Notes: generated by a model from the sequence alone, not told the origin. A DNA stretch of 64,000 nt from Hyphomonadaceae bacterium BL14 (GCA_027627705.1 CP091242.1:2344677-2408676), one strand, 5' to 3'. Shown: positions 24,900-34,091, counted from the first letter of the stretch. Numbers and translations: made by a program.

Positions 24900-25103
24900 G
24901 CGCGGGGCTGCGTGGAGCAGCGCGGCGGCGCAAACGCGGGGTCTGGCGCTGCCCGTCCCGGTCTTGCGGGCGGTCAGGCGCGGGTTGAAGACATGGACGG
25001 CACGAAGCCGCCCGGCGAGGGGCCTCCGGCGGGCCGGAAGCGCGCGCGTACTTACGCTATCGCCGGGTTGAGAGCAAGGGCGAGGCGGCGCCGGGCCTGG
25101 TGT

Positions 25104-26441
25104 CTACAGCCCCCCGCCGACCCGGTTCTTCCAATAGCCCACATCCTCGGCATACTTGCCCACAACCTCGCCCAGCACGGCGTTAAGGCGCAATGTGTGG
25201 AAGCTGATCCATTCGCCCTGGTCGATCTCTTCCAGGCACTTCATCGAGCTGGTGAGGAAAAACGCGTAGAGCGCGGCCACCAGGATGAAGAGGATGATGA
25301 ACACCCAGCCCAGCGCCGCAATGGTGTCAAACGGGCTGAGGCCGGTGAAGGAGGCGAGGATGGCGAGCAATCCCACCAGCGCGCCAAGGAAGGCCGCCGG
25401 CACGAAGATCAGGTAATAGCTGGAATTGCGCCGGATCTGGAACACGGTGTTGCGCACATAGGTCTCGATGAAAAACACCCGCAGGGCGAACCAGTTGATG
25501 TTCAGCGCCCACAGCCGGGCCTCGTCGGCCAGCTGTTTGGAGTCGCGCTCCTGACCCACCGTGACGGATTTGGCCTTGCCGATGGCGGTGCGGTAATGAT
25601 CGTTCACCCGGGCGAGATAACGGGTGAGGAAATTGGCCGTCTCGCGCGCGGTGTTGCGCTGATACGGGCTGTACTCGGCATAATACAGCGCCCACATCAC
25701 CAGCGCGGCCAGCGCGCACGAGCCCGCGCCCGCGATCAGCGAGGACAGCTGCGCGCCGGTGATCGGCCCGGCGGCCTCATCGGCGATCGGGCTCATGGCC
25801 GCGATCACACCGGTGTCGTTCAGCACGATATTGAGCAGCAGCACCCCGCCCAGAATGAGCGAGAACCAGATCGCCAGCTTGCGCACATTGGCGTTCATCA
25901 GCTTGCGGCTCTCATTCAGGAGATACAGAACCCCGCTGTCGGAGTCATGGAATTGCCGCGCGATCACCGCGCCCTCCACATCCTCGAACAGGGCGCGCGG
26001 GTCGGCCTCGATGGGCACCCGGCCGGCCAGGAAGGTGTTGGCCAGCTTGGCGTAGTCTTTCGCCAGATCGTCGGTCAACTCCTCGGGCATGCGCATGTAT
26101 CCCACGCGCACCGACATCCAGTTGAAGAACACGCCCCGGCGCGAGATGAAGCTTTCCTCGTGGGCGAAATCATCGCCCAGCGCCGTTTCGGTGAGGGTGT
26201 GGTGGCTGGACACGGCGGCCGCTGCAACCGCCTCCACCGCCTCGTCGCCCACATTCAGCGCCGTGCGCCGCCCGGCACCCAGAAGCCGCAGGATCAGCCG
26301 GTAGGGGAAGGTGGCGGCGCGCAGGATCGCGCTGATCAAGGGCCGCGCGCTGGCGCGGGCGATGAACACCACCAGCGCCAGGATCAGCCCGGCGGCCAGG
26401 CCGGCGATAAACCAGGTTGTCACAGACAGGCCTTCGCCCAT
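25104..26441 (-). CDS. Multi-pass membrane protein of unknown function
   Basis: The 445-residue protein has a hydrophobic N-terminal helix (~8-30), a long soluble segment (~60-190), a pair of membrane segments (~195-225 and ~245-270), a soluble region, and three closely spaced helices (~345-435). The soluble parts are rich in conserved-looking aromatic/acidic stretches such as FFNWMSVRVGYMRMPEEL. ATG 26441 was preferred to an upstream ATG at 26495. I do not recognise a family. A bare TTAACCCTTAA element lies upstream. Monocistronic. Confidence 0.65.
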   Translation of the reverse strand: MGEGLSVTTWFIAGLAAGLILALVVFIARASARPLISAILRAATFPYRLILRLLGAGRRTALNVGDEAVEAVAAAAVSSHHTLTETALGDDFAHEESFISRRGVFFNWMSVRVGYMRMPEELTDDLAKDYAKLANTFLAGRVPIEADPRALFEDVEGAVIARQFHDSDSGVLYLLNESRKLMNANVRKLAIWFSLILGGVLLLNIVLNDTGVIAAMSPIADEAAGPITGAQLSSLIAGAGSCALAALVMWALYYAEYSPYQRNTARETANFLTRYLARVNDHYRTAIGKAKSVTVGQERDSKQLADEARLWALNINWFALRVFFIETYVRNTVFQIRRNSSYYLIFVPAAFLGALVGLLAILASFTGLSPFDTIAALGWVFIILFILVAALYAFFLTSSMKCLEEIDQGEWISFHTLRLNAVLGEVVGKYAEDVGYWKNRVGGGL

Positions 26442-26579
26442 GGGCGCACTCTCCCCTCCTGCTCGCGCTGGCGCCCCCTCAGGCCCGCACAGCACTCAGG
26501 GGCGGCAGTCTAGCCCGGCGCGGGCACCGGGGCGAGGGGCGTTAACCCTTAAATCGCGTCAAGGCTTCAGACGGGCGCT

Positions 26580-27242
26580 TCAGAAGGGCACCCAGTTGCG
26601 CCGCCGCGAATAGGCGAGATAGCCCACATTCGCCCCGGCCCGGAAACCCACGCCCGAGCGGATCGGGGCCAGGGTGATGTCGTCGGCGCGCTGATAATTC
26701 ACGCCCAGGCCCGCCACGAAATAGGCCGAGCCCTCCACGCCGGGAAAGCGCTGGTAGAGCAAATCGGTATTGTCGAGATTATAGACCAGGGTGAACACCC
26801 GGCTGGCATTGCCGCCGGCGTCAAACCCCACCGACGGGCCCTGCCAGTATACCTTGCGGCGCGCCTCGCCCGACTTCATCACCAGCCAGCCTTCGCCATA
26901 GCGCAGGCCCACGCCGATAGCGGCGGACAGCTCCTCGCCCGCGATATAGCCCACGGGCCGGCCCAGATCGGAGAACACCCGTTCCAGCGCGCTGGCGGCG
27001 GCTTCGGCGGTGACGCCGAAGAAATCAGCCGCCGCCTCCACCAGCTCGTCTTCCGAATAGGTGTCGATATTGTCCTGATAGGCGCTGGGCTGTCCGTATT
27101 CAGGCTGCCCCGCCGGAGACGCATCGGCGCGCGCGCCGGACTGTGCGGATCCCGATTGGCCCGAACCGCTGGCGCTGCAGGCGGCAAGCACGGCCGCCAT
27201 GGCCAGGGCAGCGGCGGCGCGAAGGGGGAGGGAAAGGGTCAT
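26580..27242 (-). CDS. DUF1134-family lipoprotein / secreted protein
   Basis: The 220-residue protein has a signal sequence ending in the lipobox L-A-A-C (~19-22), a low-complexity Ser/Gly/Gln linker, and a ~150-residue domain. That domain contains DFFGVTAEAAASALERVF, GRPVGYIAGEE, GEGWLVMKSGEARRKVYWQGPSVGFDAGGNASRVFTLVYNL and SAYFVAGLGVNYQ. This is the DUF1134 pattern, widespread in alphaproteobacteria and of unknown function, probably at the outer membrane. Confidence 0.85.
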   Translation of the reverse strand: MTLSLPLRAAAALAMAAVLAACSASGSGQSGSAQSGARADASPAGQPEYGQPSAYQDNIDTYSEDELVEAAADFFGVTAEAAASALERVFSDLGRPVGYIAGEELSAAIGVGLRYGEGWLVMKSGEARRKVYWQGPSVGFDAGGNASRVFTLVYNLDNTDLLYQRFPGVEGSAYFVAGLGVNYQRADDITLAPIRSGVGFRAGANVGYLAYSRRRNWVPF

Positions 27243-27329
27243 CAGGGCGGTCCTTAACTGGGCGCGTCGGCGCGCAAATGTCTCACATCGACCCTCACGC
27301 AGGATTGAGGCAGGCTTTGGGCGTGAAGG

Positions 27330-27344
27330 TTAGCGCTGGGTTAA
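27330..27344. promoter_or_regulatory. CtrA-like box (one mismatch)
   Basis: TTAG-N7-TTAA, one base off the CtrA consensus TTAA-N7-TTAA, about 90 bases upstream of the DUF1134 gene. CtrA is the cell-cycle regulator of Caulobacterales-type bacteria. A single match by eye is weak evidence. Confidence 0.3.
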
Positions 27345-27422
27345 CGGGCGGGCGCGCACGCCGGCTGACGCCGTGCATCCATTACGACCCCATCCGCCTT
27401 TCGATCCTTGCTGAGCCATTTT

Positions 27423-27521
27423 CGCAAGCGTCGCAGCCAGTCAAGGACGGCCCTCCGGGCCGCCGCCGTGCGGCGACCGAGCTCAGCTCGGTCGTCCTTG
27501 ACAGGCTGCGATCGCCTTGCG
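27423..27521. repeat. Cloverleaf repeat, family 2, copy A
   Basis: Outer stem CGCAAGCG...CGCAGCC / GGCTGCG...CGCCTTGCG continues through the conserved GTCAAGGACG / CGTCCTTGAC. It encloses three small hairpins: GGCCC-tcc-GGGCC, GCCGC-cgt-GCGGC and ACCGAGC-tca-GCTCGGT. It lies between the divergent DUF1134 and lepA genes. See copy B at 33446. Confidence 0.8.
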
Positions 27522-27708
27522 GTTTCCTCCAGCATGGAACGATGGGGAGGATTGACCCCCGGCGCCCGCCAAGCCTTGGGCGTCGCTCCCGGTCAAATGC
27601 ATTTCCCCGGCCCTCCAGCCCGGCCGCGGCGCCCCCCGGCCGCTATTGCGCGCACCTCACCGCCTGTTCCGCTTGGCGCGGGGCGGCGCCAGTGCTAACT
27701 CCCGCGCC

Positions 27709-29517
27709 ATGAGCACAGATCCCGCCCTGATCCGCAATTTCTCCATCGTGGCCCATATCGACCACGGCAAATCCACCCTGGCCGACCGTCTGATCCAGAT
27801 GACGGGCGGGCTGACCGCGCGCGAGATGACCGAACAGGTCCTCGACAATATGGATATCGAGAAAGAGCGCGGCATCACCATCAAGGCCCAGACCGTGCGG
27901 CTGGAATACCCGGCCAAGGACGGCAAGACCTATGTGCTCAACCTGATCGACACGCCCGGACACGTCGACTTCGCCTACGAGGTCTCGCGTTCGCTCTACG
28001 CCTGCGAGGGCGCGCTTCTGGTGGTGGATGCCGCGCAAGGCGTCGAGGCCCAGACGCTGGCCAATGTGTATCAGGCCATCGATGTGAATCTGGAAATCGT
28101 GCCGGTGCTCAACAAGATCGACCTGCCCGCCGCCGATCCCGACCGGGTGCGCGAGCAGATCGAGGATGTGATCGGCATCGAGGCCCATGACGCGCTGGAA
28201 ATCTCCGCCAAGACGGGGCTGGGGATCGACACGGTGCTGGAAGCCATCGTCACCCGCCTGCCCGCGCCCAAGGCCGGCGATCCGAACGCGCCGCTCAAGG
28301 CGCTGCTGGTGGACAGCTGGTATGACCCGTATCTGGGCGTGATCTGCCTGGTGCGCATCATGGAAGGCACGCTGAAAAAGGGCATGCGCGTGCGCCTGAT
28401 GGGCGTGGGGGCGAGCTATGGCGTGGACGGGGTGGGTGTATTCCGCCCGGCCAAGGAAACCGTGGCCGAGCTGGGGCCCGGCGAGATTGGCTTCCTCAAC
28501 GCCTCCATCAAACAGGTGCGCGATGCGCGCGTGGGCGACACCATCACCGAGGAAAAACGCCCCACGGCCGCCGCCCTGCCGGGCTTCAAACCGGCGGTGC
28601 CGGTGGTGTTCTGCGGCCTGTTTCCGGTGGATTCAAACGACTTTGACGATCTGCGCGATGCCGTGGAGCGTCTGGCGCTCAACGACGCCTCGTTCAGCTT
28701 TGAAATGGAATCGTCGGCCGCGCTGGGCTTCGGCTTCCGCTGCGGCTTCCTGGGGCTCTTGCATCTCGAGGTCATCCGCGAGCGGCTGGAGCGCGAATAC
28801 AATGTCGACCTGATCACCACCGCGCCCTCGGTGATCTACAAGATCAACCTCACCGACGGCGCGGTGCTGGACCTGCACAATCCCGCCGACATGCCCGACC
28901 CGGTCAAGATCGAGACCATCGCCGAACCCTGGATCAAGGCCACCATCCTCGTCCCCGACGAGTATCTGGGCGGCGTTCTGAAACTCTGCGAGGACCGGCG
29001 CGGCATCCAGCGCGACCTCACCTATGCGGGCAGCCGCGCCATGCTGGTCTATGAACTGCCCCTCAACGAGGTGGTGTTCGATTTCTATGACCGGCTGAAA
29101 TCGGTCACCAAGGGCTATGCCAGCTTCGACTATCAGTTCATCGAGCACCGCGAGGGCGATCTGGTACGCATGTCGGTGCTGGTCAATGAAGAGCCGGTGG
29201 ACGCCCTGTCCATGATCGTGCACCGCACCCGCGCCGACATGCGCGGCCGCGGCATGTGCGAGCGCCTCAAAGACCTGATCCCGCGCCACCAGTTCAAAAT
29301 CCCGATCCAGGCCGCCATTGGCGGCCGCGTGATCGCCCGCGAAACCATCGCCGCCCTGCGCAAGGACGTGACCGCCAAATGCTATGGCGGCGACGCCAGC
29401 CGCAAACGCAAACTGCTGGACAAACAAAAAGCCGGCAAAAAGAAAATGCGCCAGTACGGCAATGTGGAAATCCCGCAGGAAGCGTTTATTGCGGCGCTGA
29501 AGATGGATCAGGATTAG
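27709..29517 (+). CDS. lepA: Elongation factor 4 (LepA)
   Basis: The 602-residue translational GTPase has G1 [14 protein letters not shown], the switch region [14 protein letters not shown]3 DTPGHVDF and G4 [10 protein letters not shown]. The LepA-specific C-terminal domain follows ([14 protein letters not shown], ending [23 protein letters not shown]). LepA acts on stalled or mistranslocated ribosomes and on 30S biogenesis. ATG 27709 ([20 protein letters not shown]) is the family start. The upstream extension is not. Confidence 0.97.
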   Translation: MSTDPALIRNFSIVAHIDHGKSTLADRLIQMTGGLTAREMTEQVLDNMDIEKERGITIKAQTVRLEYPAKDGKTYVLNLIDTPGHVDFAYEVSRSLYACEGALLVVDAAQGVEAQTLANVYQAIDVNLEIVPVLNKIDLPAADPDRVREQIEDVIGIEAHDALEISAKTGLGIDTVLEAIVTRLPAPKAGDPNAPLKALLVDSWYDPYLGVICLVRIMEGTLKKGMRVRLMGVGASYGVDGVGVFRPAKETVAELGPGEIGFLNASIKQVRDARVGDTITEEKRPTAAALPGFKPAVPVVFCGLFPVDSNDFDDLRDAVERLALNDASFSFEMESSAALGFGFRCGFLGLLHLEVIRERLEREYNVDLITTAPSVIYKINLTDGAVLDLHNPADMPDPVKIETIAEPWIKATILVPDEYLGGVLKLCEDRRGIQRDLTYAGSRAMLVYELPLNEVVFDFYDRLKSVTKGYASFDYQFIEHREGDLVRMSVLVNEEPVDALSMIVHRTRADMRGRGMCERLKDLIPRHQFKIPIQAAIGGRVIARETIAALRKDVTAKCYGGDASRKRKLLDKQKAGKKKMRQYGNVEIPQEAFIAALKMDQD

Positions 29518-29656
29518 GGGGTGGGTGCCACCCCATCCCCCTGCATCCCCCCGCTTGACCCCTGCGCCGCCATCGTGAAGCTGGCGCGCTTCCCGGCCTT
29601 CGGCGTCCTGCGCCGCCACGGGGGCTCACGGGACGGCATCCATCGAAGGAATTCAC

Positions 29657-30451
29657 ATGACGCGGCTGGCGGCGGTTTTTGAAGGGTTGCGGGCTGAAGG
29701 CCGGGCCGGGTTTGTCGCCTATGTCATGGCCGGCGATCCCGATGCCGATACGACACTGGCCATGATGCGGGGCCTCGCCGATGGCGGGGCGGACATACTG
29801 GAGCTGGGCGTGCCGTTCACCGATCCCATGGCCGACGGCCCTGTGATCCAGCGCGCGGCGATCCGGGCGCTGGCCGGCGGGATGACTCTGGCGGGCGTGC
29901 TGGACCTGACCAAACGCTTTCGCGCCACCCACCCGGACACGCCGGTCATCCTGATGGGCTATGCCAACCCGTTTCACGCCATGGGCTATGAGGCGTTTGC
30001 GCTGGCCGCGGCTGAGGCCGGGGCCGACGGGGTGATCTGTGTGGATATTCCGCCCGAGGAGGATGCCCCCCTGCGCACGGCGCTGGAGGCCGGCGGGCTC
30101 GCCTTTGTGCGCCTGGCCGCCCCCACCACCGATGATGCGCGCCTGCCCCAGGTGGCGGCGCATTGCTCGGGCTTCGTCTATTATGTCTCCACCACGGGCG
30201 TCACGGGTGCCGGATCGGGCGCCACATCGGACATCGCCGGCGCCGTGGCGCGGGTACGCGCTGCCAGCGGGCTTCCCGTGGCGGTGGGTTTTGGCGTAAA
30301 AACACCCGGACGCGCCGCGGAAATCGCAGCTGTAGCCGACGCTGTGGTGGTCGGATCGGCCATTGTCGAGGCGCTGGAGACACACGGGGCGCAGGCCGCG
30401 CTGACCATTGCGCGCGATCTGGCCGCCGCCACCCACCAGGCGCGCCAATAG
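29657..30451 (+). CDS. trpA: Tryptophan synthase alpha chain
   Basis: The 264-residue TIM barrel carries the catalytic Glu in ILELGVPFTDPMADGP, the second catalytic Asp near IQRAAIRAL, and the phosphate-binding PVAVGFGVKTPGRA and ADAVVVGSAIVEAL. It cleaves indole-3-glycerol phosphate. trpB, usually just upstream in this group, is not here (lepA is). accD follows 81 bases later on the same strand, a frequent alphaproteobacterial arrangement. Confidence 0.96.
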   Translation: MTRLAAVFEGLRAEGRAGFVAYVMAGDPDADTTLAMMRGLADGGADILELGVPFTDPMADGPVIQRAAIRALAGGMTLAGVLDLTKRFRATHPDTPVILMGYANPFHAMGYEAFALAAAEAGADGVICVDIPPEEDAPLRTALEAGGLAFVRLAAPTTDDARLPQVAAHCSGFVYYVSTTGVTGAGSGATSDIAGAVARVRAASGLPVAVGFGVKTPGRAAEIAAVADAVVVGSAIVEALETHGAQAALTIARDLAAATHQARQ

Positions 30452-30532
30452 GACGACGCACGACGGACGGGCTATTGACGGCACAGCGCGCCATCCAACC
30501 CCGCCCGAGGATCAGACAGGAGCAATGCATTC

Positions 30533-31411
30533 ATGAGCTGGCTGCAGAGACTGACCCCGCCGGGCGTCCAGAAAATGTTCGACAAGCGCGACACGCCGGA
30601 AAATCTCTGGGTGAAATGCCCGGTCTCGGGCGAGATGGTGTTCACCAAGGATCTCGAAGCCGGCCTTCACGTCACGCCCGCCGGCCATCACATGCGCATC
30701 GGCCCGGCCCTGCGCTTCAAATACACGTTTGACGGCGCCTGGGCCGATATCGCCCTGCCCGAGGTGGCGCGCGATCCGCTCAAATTCCGCGATGACAAGC
30801 CCTATACCAGCCGCCTGACCGCCGCGCGCAAGAAGACCGGCCGCGACGACGCCATGGCCATCGGCGTGGGCTCGATCCGCGGCGTGGAAACCACCGTGCT
30901 GGTGCAGGATTTCGCCTTCATGGGCGGCTCGCTGGGCATGGGCGCGGGCGAGGCCTTCATCCGCGCCTGCGAGACGGCCGTCGCCCGGCGCACGCCGCTG
31001 GTGGTGTTCACCGCCGCAGGCGGCGCGCGCATGCAGGAGGGCTGCCTGTCGCTCATGCAGATGCCGCGCACCACGCTGGGGGTGGAAATGCTCAAAGACG
31101 CGCGCCTGCCCTATATCGTCGTGCTCACCGACCCCACCACGGGCGGTGTCACGGCCAGCTACGCCATGCTGGGCGATGTCCACATCGCCGAACCCGGCGC
31201 CCTCATCGGTTTTGCCGGCCAGCGCGTGATCGAACAAACCATCCGCGAAAAACTCCCCGAAGGCTTCCAGCGCTCCGAATACCTGCTGGCCAAGGGCATG
31301 GTGGACAAGGTGGTCGCCCGCAAAGACCTGCCCAAGACGCTGGGCAATCTGTTGCGCGTGCTGCTGAAGCGCCCCGCTGCGGCGCAAGTGCCCGCGACGG
31401 TGGAGGCGTAA
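30533..31411 (+). CDS. accD: Acetyl-CoA carboxylase carboxyltransferase subunit beta
   Basis: The 292-residue protein has the crotonase-type carboxyltransferase core: [84 protein letters not shown]. It joins AccA to form malonyl-CoA for fatty acid synthesis. The N-terminal zinc-ribbon region keeps its outline ([14 protein letters not shown] ... [11 protein letters not shown]), but only the first of the four expected zinc cysteines remains. From memory, this loss is seen in other alphaproteobacterial AccD proteins. The usual partner folC does not follow. Confidence 0.95.
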   Translation: MSWLQRLTPPGVQKMFDKRDTPENLWVKCPVSGEMVFTKDLEAGLHVTPAGHHMRIGPALRFKYTFDGAWADIALPEVARDPLKFRDDKPYTSRLTAARKKTGRDDAMAIGVGSIRGVETTVLVQDFAFMGGSLGMGAGEAFIRACETAVARRTPLVVFTAAGGARMQEGCLSLMQMPRTTLGVEMLKDARLPYIVVLTDPTTGGVTASYAMLGDVHIAEPGALIGFAGQRVIEQTIREKLPEGFQRSEYLLAKGMVDKVVARKDLPKTLGNLLRVLLKRPAAAQVPATVEA

Positions 31412-31429
31412 GGGGGGTGAGCTCCACTT

Positions 31430-31548
31430 TGTTTTCCCGGGCGGCGCAGCCGGCCCGGGACCCATCCACCGATGCTTTCCGCTGTCGCGGCGGGTCAACT
31501 GTGTCGGGGTGGGTCCCGGATAACCGCTTCGCGGTTTCCGGGAAAAAC
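31430..31548. repeat. Cloverleaf palindromic repeat, family 1, copy 4
   Basis: Outer arms TGTTTTCCCGG / CCGGGAAAAACA, inner arms CCGGGACCCATCCACCGATG / GGTGGGTCCCGG. The right side hairpin is AACCGC-ttc-GCGGTT. It lies between convergent accD and the SFPD-repeat gene. Confidence 0.87.
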
Positions 31549-31576
31549 ACGGGGGGAGGCGAGCGCCACCGTCAGA

Positions 31577-31915
31577 TCACCTCAACCCCGGAAAGCTCTC
31601 CACCGCCTGAACCCGCAGATCGGGGAAGCTTGTCACGTACTGGATGGTGAAGTCGGGGAAGCTGTCCACTTCGCGCCAGCGGCCGCACCGGTCGGGGAAG
31701 CTGTCCACCCATTGCACGCGCAGGTCCGGGAAGCTGGAGACGATCTGGACGCGAATGTCGGGAAAGCTCGTGACCACTTTCACCCGGCCCTGCAGCACCT
31801 GGCCGTTATAGGTGCAGTCCGGGGCGATGTCCGCCGCGTGCCCCTGAGTGAGCCCCTGAACGTGCGCCGACGCCAGCGCCAGCGCCGCCAGCGTGTTGAG
31901 GCCGCCTATGAGCAT
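31577..31915 (-). CDS. Secreted SFPD-repeat protein
   Basis: The 112-residue protein has a signal peptide (~1-20, cleavage near ASA-H), one cysteine pair (C34 and a later C), and then six copies of an 11-residue unit built on V-x-S-F-P-D-[IL]-[RT]-[VI]-Q-x. The copies begin VVTSFPDI, IVSSFPDL, WVDSFPDR, EVDSFPDF, YVTSFPDL and AVESFPGL. One spacer is stretched by two residues (DRCGRWRE). Such a regular short unit suggests a small beta-solenoid or stacked hairpins. I recall similar uncharacterised proteins in other bacteria but no function. ATG 31915 has a strong GGGGAGG site. Confidence 0.8.
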   Translation of the reverse strand: MLIGGLNTLAALALASAHVQGLTQGHAADIAPDCTYNGQVLQGRVKVVTSFPDIRVQIVSSFPDLRVQWVDSFPDRCGRWREVDSFPDFTIQYVTSFPDLRVQAVESFPGLR

Positions 31916-31986
31916 CCCCGCCTCCCCTATCGCGAATGAAGGGGGAAGGCTGGCGGGGCGGGGATGAATGCGGGGTGAACTCACAC

Positions 31987-32120
31987 CTGTTTTCCCGGGC
32001 GCCCCGGCCGTGAGCCGGGGCGAACCGGGACCCATCCACCCTGCCTCTCCACCGCATAAGCGGCTCAAAAAATTGGGGGATGGGTCCCGGATAACCGCGT
32101 CGCGGTTTCCGGGAAAACAG
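31987..32120. repeat. Cloverleaf palindromic repeat, family 1, copy 5
   Basis: Outer arms CTGTTTTCCCGG / CCGGGAAAACAG, inner arms CCGGGACCCATCCACC / GGGGGATGGGTCCCGG. Side hairpins are CGCCCCGGC-cgtga-GCCGGGGCG on the left and AACCGC-gtc-GCGGTT on the right. It is the clearest copy of the four-arm fold. Confidence 0.9.
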
Positions 32121-32147
32121 GGGTTGGGTGGAGGATGAGACCCCCCC

Positions 32148-32945
32148 TCACCCCCGCTTCGGCGGCATCGGCACAAACGCCGACACCCGCGCCACATACG
32201 CCTCATAGCCGGGGCGCGATTTCTTCAGGCCGCGCTCCAGCAGCGGCGCGCCGGACCAGCGCATCAGCGTCCAGGTGACAAACAGCGGGCCGATCACCGC
32301 GAACAGGCCGGGCGTGGTTTCGGCGGCAATCAGCCAGATGCCCCACCAGGCGCAGGCCTCGCCGAAATAATTGGGGTGGCGGCTCCAGCCCCACACACCG
32401 GTATCGAGCACCTTGCCCTTATTGGCGGGGTCGGCCTTGAAGCGGGTGAGCTGGATGTCGGCGATCGTCTCATAGGCGATCCCGAACACGGCGAGTGCCA
32501 TGCCGGCGAAGGCGAGAACGCCGAAGGCCGCCGGCTGCGCCGCCACCTGGCCGAGCTGAACGGGCAGGCTGGCGATGAACAGGAGGCCCGCCTGCGGCCC
32601 GAACACGAACAGGGCGGTGGTCTTGCCAAAGCCCCAGCCGCGCTTTTCGTGCGCCTGGCGCACCAGGGCGGCATAGCGCTTGTCGGCGCCCTCATGGCGC
32701 CAGCGCCAGAACAGATACCCGCCCAGGCGCAGGCCCCAGACCAGGGCGAGGCCGGCAATCACCAGCTGGCGCATCTCCCAGCCATCGGCCAGCACAAAGC
32801 TTGTCACCGCCATCAGCGTGATGCCCAGCGCCCAGAACGCATCCACGAAGCTGGGGTCGCGCGTGCGCTGGGCGGCGAGCCACAGCGCGGCGAACAGCAC
32901 GATCACGATGGCCGCGTTTGCGGCGAGCAGGGCAAGGGCGGACAT
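32148..32945 (-). CDS. DUF1295 / steroid 5-alpha-reductase-like membrane protein
   Basis: The 265-residue protein has about seven hydrophobic segments. The hallmark C-terminal region has TGVWGWSRHPNYFGEACAWWGIWL followed by a G-P-L-F-V-T-W-T-L stretch and KKSRPGYEAYVARVSAFVP. This is the isoprenylcysteine methyltransferase/5-alpha-reductase (DUF1295) pattern, where the R-H-P-N-Y motif binds cofactor. The substrate is unknown. Length is normal. Confidence 0.85.
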   Translation of the reverse strand: MSALALLAANAAIVIVLFAALWLAAQRTRDPSFVDAFWALGITLMAVTSFVLADGWEMRQLVIAGLALVWGLRLGGYLFWRWRHEGADKRYAALVRQAHEKRGWGFGKTTALFVFGPQAGLLFIASLPVQLGQVAAQPAAFGVLAFAGMALAVFGIAYETIADIQLTRFKADPANKGKVLDTGVWGWSRHPNYFGEACAWWGIWLIAAETTPGLFAVIGPLFVTWTLMRWSGAPLLERGLKKSRPGYEAYVARVSAFVPMPPKRG

Positions 32946-33130
32946 GGCGGCTCCGGGTCAGGCGGGATTCGAAGCGTGGAGCCTAGCGGGGGCGGGCGGC
33001 GATGTCGCGGGGGGATGTGAGGGGGGGGGGTGCAAGCATTCTTCCCCTCCCCCTCTTGCGCTGGGGTGGGGGACTGAAGCTGGGCAAGCAGCAGGAAGCG
33101 ACCCTATCACGCAACGCATGCTGTCGAGCC

Positions 33131-33158
33131 CCCTCTCCCCCATTTATGGGGGAGAGGG
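33131..33158. repeat. Perfect 13-bp stem hairpin
   Basis: CCCTCTCCCCCAT-tt-ATGGGGGAGAGGG. It is the first of two C/G-purine hairpins in the 670-base gene-free stretch 32946-33615. The rest of that stretch holds a half copy of repeat family 1 and a full copy of family 2. Confidence 0.8.
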
Positions 33159-33238
33159 TAGGGTGAGGGGGCAGACCTCTCCGCCGCATCTGGCGCCGCC
33201 GCGTTGGGCTGGACCGTCGGTGCACCCCTCACCTTTAT

Positions 33239-33263
33239 CCTCTCCCCTCTGAGAGGGGAGAGG
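33239..33263. repeat. Perfect 11-bp stem hairpin
   Basis: CCTCTCCCCTC-tga-GAGGGGAGAGG, similar in style to the hairpins at 33131 and 35970. Probably the same class of REP-like element. Confidence 0.75.
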
Positions 33264-33312
33264 GGGCCTTGACGCAGCGTTTCTTCCGGAATTGCCATAG
33301 CCCGGCTTCAAG

Positions 33313-33376
33313 CCGCCTCGGCGGCGGAGGGGAGCGGTGGATGGGTCCCGGGTCGGCTATGCCGCCCGGGAAAACA
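33313..33376. repeat. Family 1 repeat, right half only (copy 6)
   Basis: The sequence from GCCGCCTCGGCGG through GGTGGATGGGTCCCGGG to CCGGGAAAACA matches the right half of the other copies. The matching left half is absent, so this copy cannot close its outer stem. Confidence 0.75.
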
Positions 33377-33445
33377 AAGAGGCGAAACGGGAGGCATCCC
33401 GATCATACGCCCAGTCCTGCCCCTAACCCCATGAAAGCCGATTGT

Positions 33446-33551
33446 CGCAAGCGCTCCGGCGGGTCAAGGCTGACCGGGCTCCGCCCGGTCACCGCATGCG
33501 GCGCCCCGGATTTAATCCGGGGTGGCCTTGACGCGCCGGAGACGCCTTGCG
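33446..33551. repeat. Cloverleaf repeat, family 2, copy B
   Basis: Outer stem CGCAAGCG.TCCGGCG / CGCCGGA..CGCCTTGCG continues through the conserved GTCAAGGC / GCCTTGAC. It encloses three hairpins: GACCGGGC-tcc-GCCCGGTC, CCGCATGCGG and CCCCGGAT-tta-ATCCGGGG. Compared with copy A, the middle stem and all inner hairpins have different bases that still pair. Confidence 0.8.
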
Positions 33552-33615
33552 GGAGACTCGGCATGGGGTTTGAGGGGCATGTGGGTTCTCTTTCCCACTA
33601 GCCCAGCACAAACCC

Positions 33616-34083
33616 CTACCTCACCAGCCACCGCCAACCGCCCATGCCGGCGAGCATGGCGGCCAGGAAGATATACACCTCGCCCATGCCCAGCGCTGCT
33701 GCGGACAAGGCCGGGCCGGGGCAGAAGCCGGCCAGGCCCCAGCCGGCGCCGAACAGGGCCGCGCCGCCGATCAGGCGCGGGTCCAGCTGGCGGGCGGTGG
33801 GCAGGGAGAAGCTGCCGGCGAAAAGCGGCTTGCCGCGCGGAAGGATGAGCCGGTAGCCGATGGCGGTCACCCCCATGGCGCCGCCCATGACGAAGGCCAG
33901 AGACGGGTCCCATGTTCCGGCCACATCCAGGAAGTTGAGCACCTTGGCTGGGTTGATCATGTCGGAGATGACGAGGCCCAGCCCGAACAGCAGGCCGGCC
34001 CCCAGCGCGGCCAGCGGCAGGGCCAGAGCGGCGGACGGGGCGGGCGCGGAGGGCGCGGGGCGGGTGGTGTGTGTGTCGGTCAT
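33616..34083 (-). CDS. YeeE/YedE-family sulfur transporter, half-size (PmpB-like)
   Basis: The 155-residue protein has four hydrophobic segments, with FGLGLVISDMINPAKVLNFLDVAGTWDPSLAFVMGGAMG and FGAGWGLAGFCPGPALSAAALG. These carry the cysteine-containing G-x-C-P-G-P loop of YeeE/YedE (DUF395) proteins. Half-size members work as pairs to move thiosulfate or other sulfur species. Its partner is the adjacent gene, eight bases upstream. The pair is divergent from an ArsR regulator and an ETHE1-like dioxygenase, placing it in persulfide metabolism. Confidence 0.88.
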   Translation of the reverse strand: MTDTHTTRPAPSAPAPSAALALPLAALGAGLLFGLGLVISDMINPAKVLNFLDVAGTWDPSLAFVMGGAMGVTAIGYRLILPRGKPLFAGSFSLPTARQLDPRLIGGAALFGAGWGLAGFCPGPALSAAALGMGEVYIFLAAMLAGMGGWRWLVR

Positions 34084-34091
34084 GGCGGGCC

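Noticed and set aside
24835..25071. Plus-strand frame upstream of rpsA
   Set aside because: Low-complexity Arg/Ala composition, opposite the rpsA leader, no domain or start signal.
22995..26513. A very long plus-strand open frame (over 1,100 codons) opposite rpsA and the next gene
   Set aside because: It is the mirror of two real minus-strand genes in GC-rich DNA, rich in His/Gln/Arg/Gly with no domain. S1 repeats on the other strand are unmistakable.
33131..33263. C/G-purine hairpins as rho-independent terminators
   Set aside because: Stems are strong but no T-run follows on either strand, and they are far from any gene 3' end in the right orientation. They are listed as repeats instead.
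27423..33551. Cloverleaf structures considered as tRNA genes
   Set aside because: No T-loop GTTCRA, anticodon arm or CCA-side acceptor pattern, and arms are too long. They are repeats, not tRNAs. No tRNA, rRNA or CRISPR array was seen in the window.
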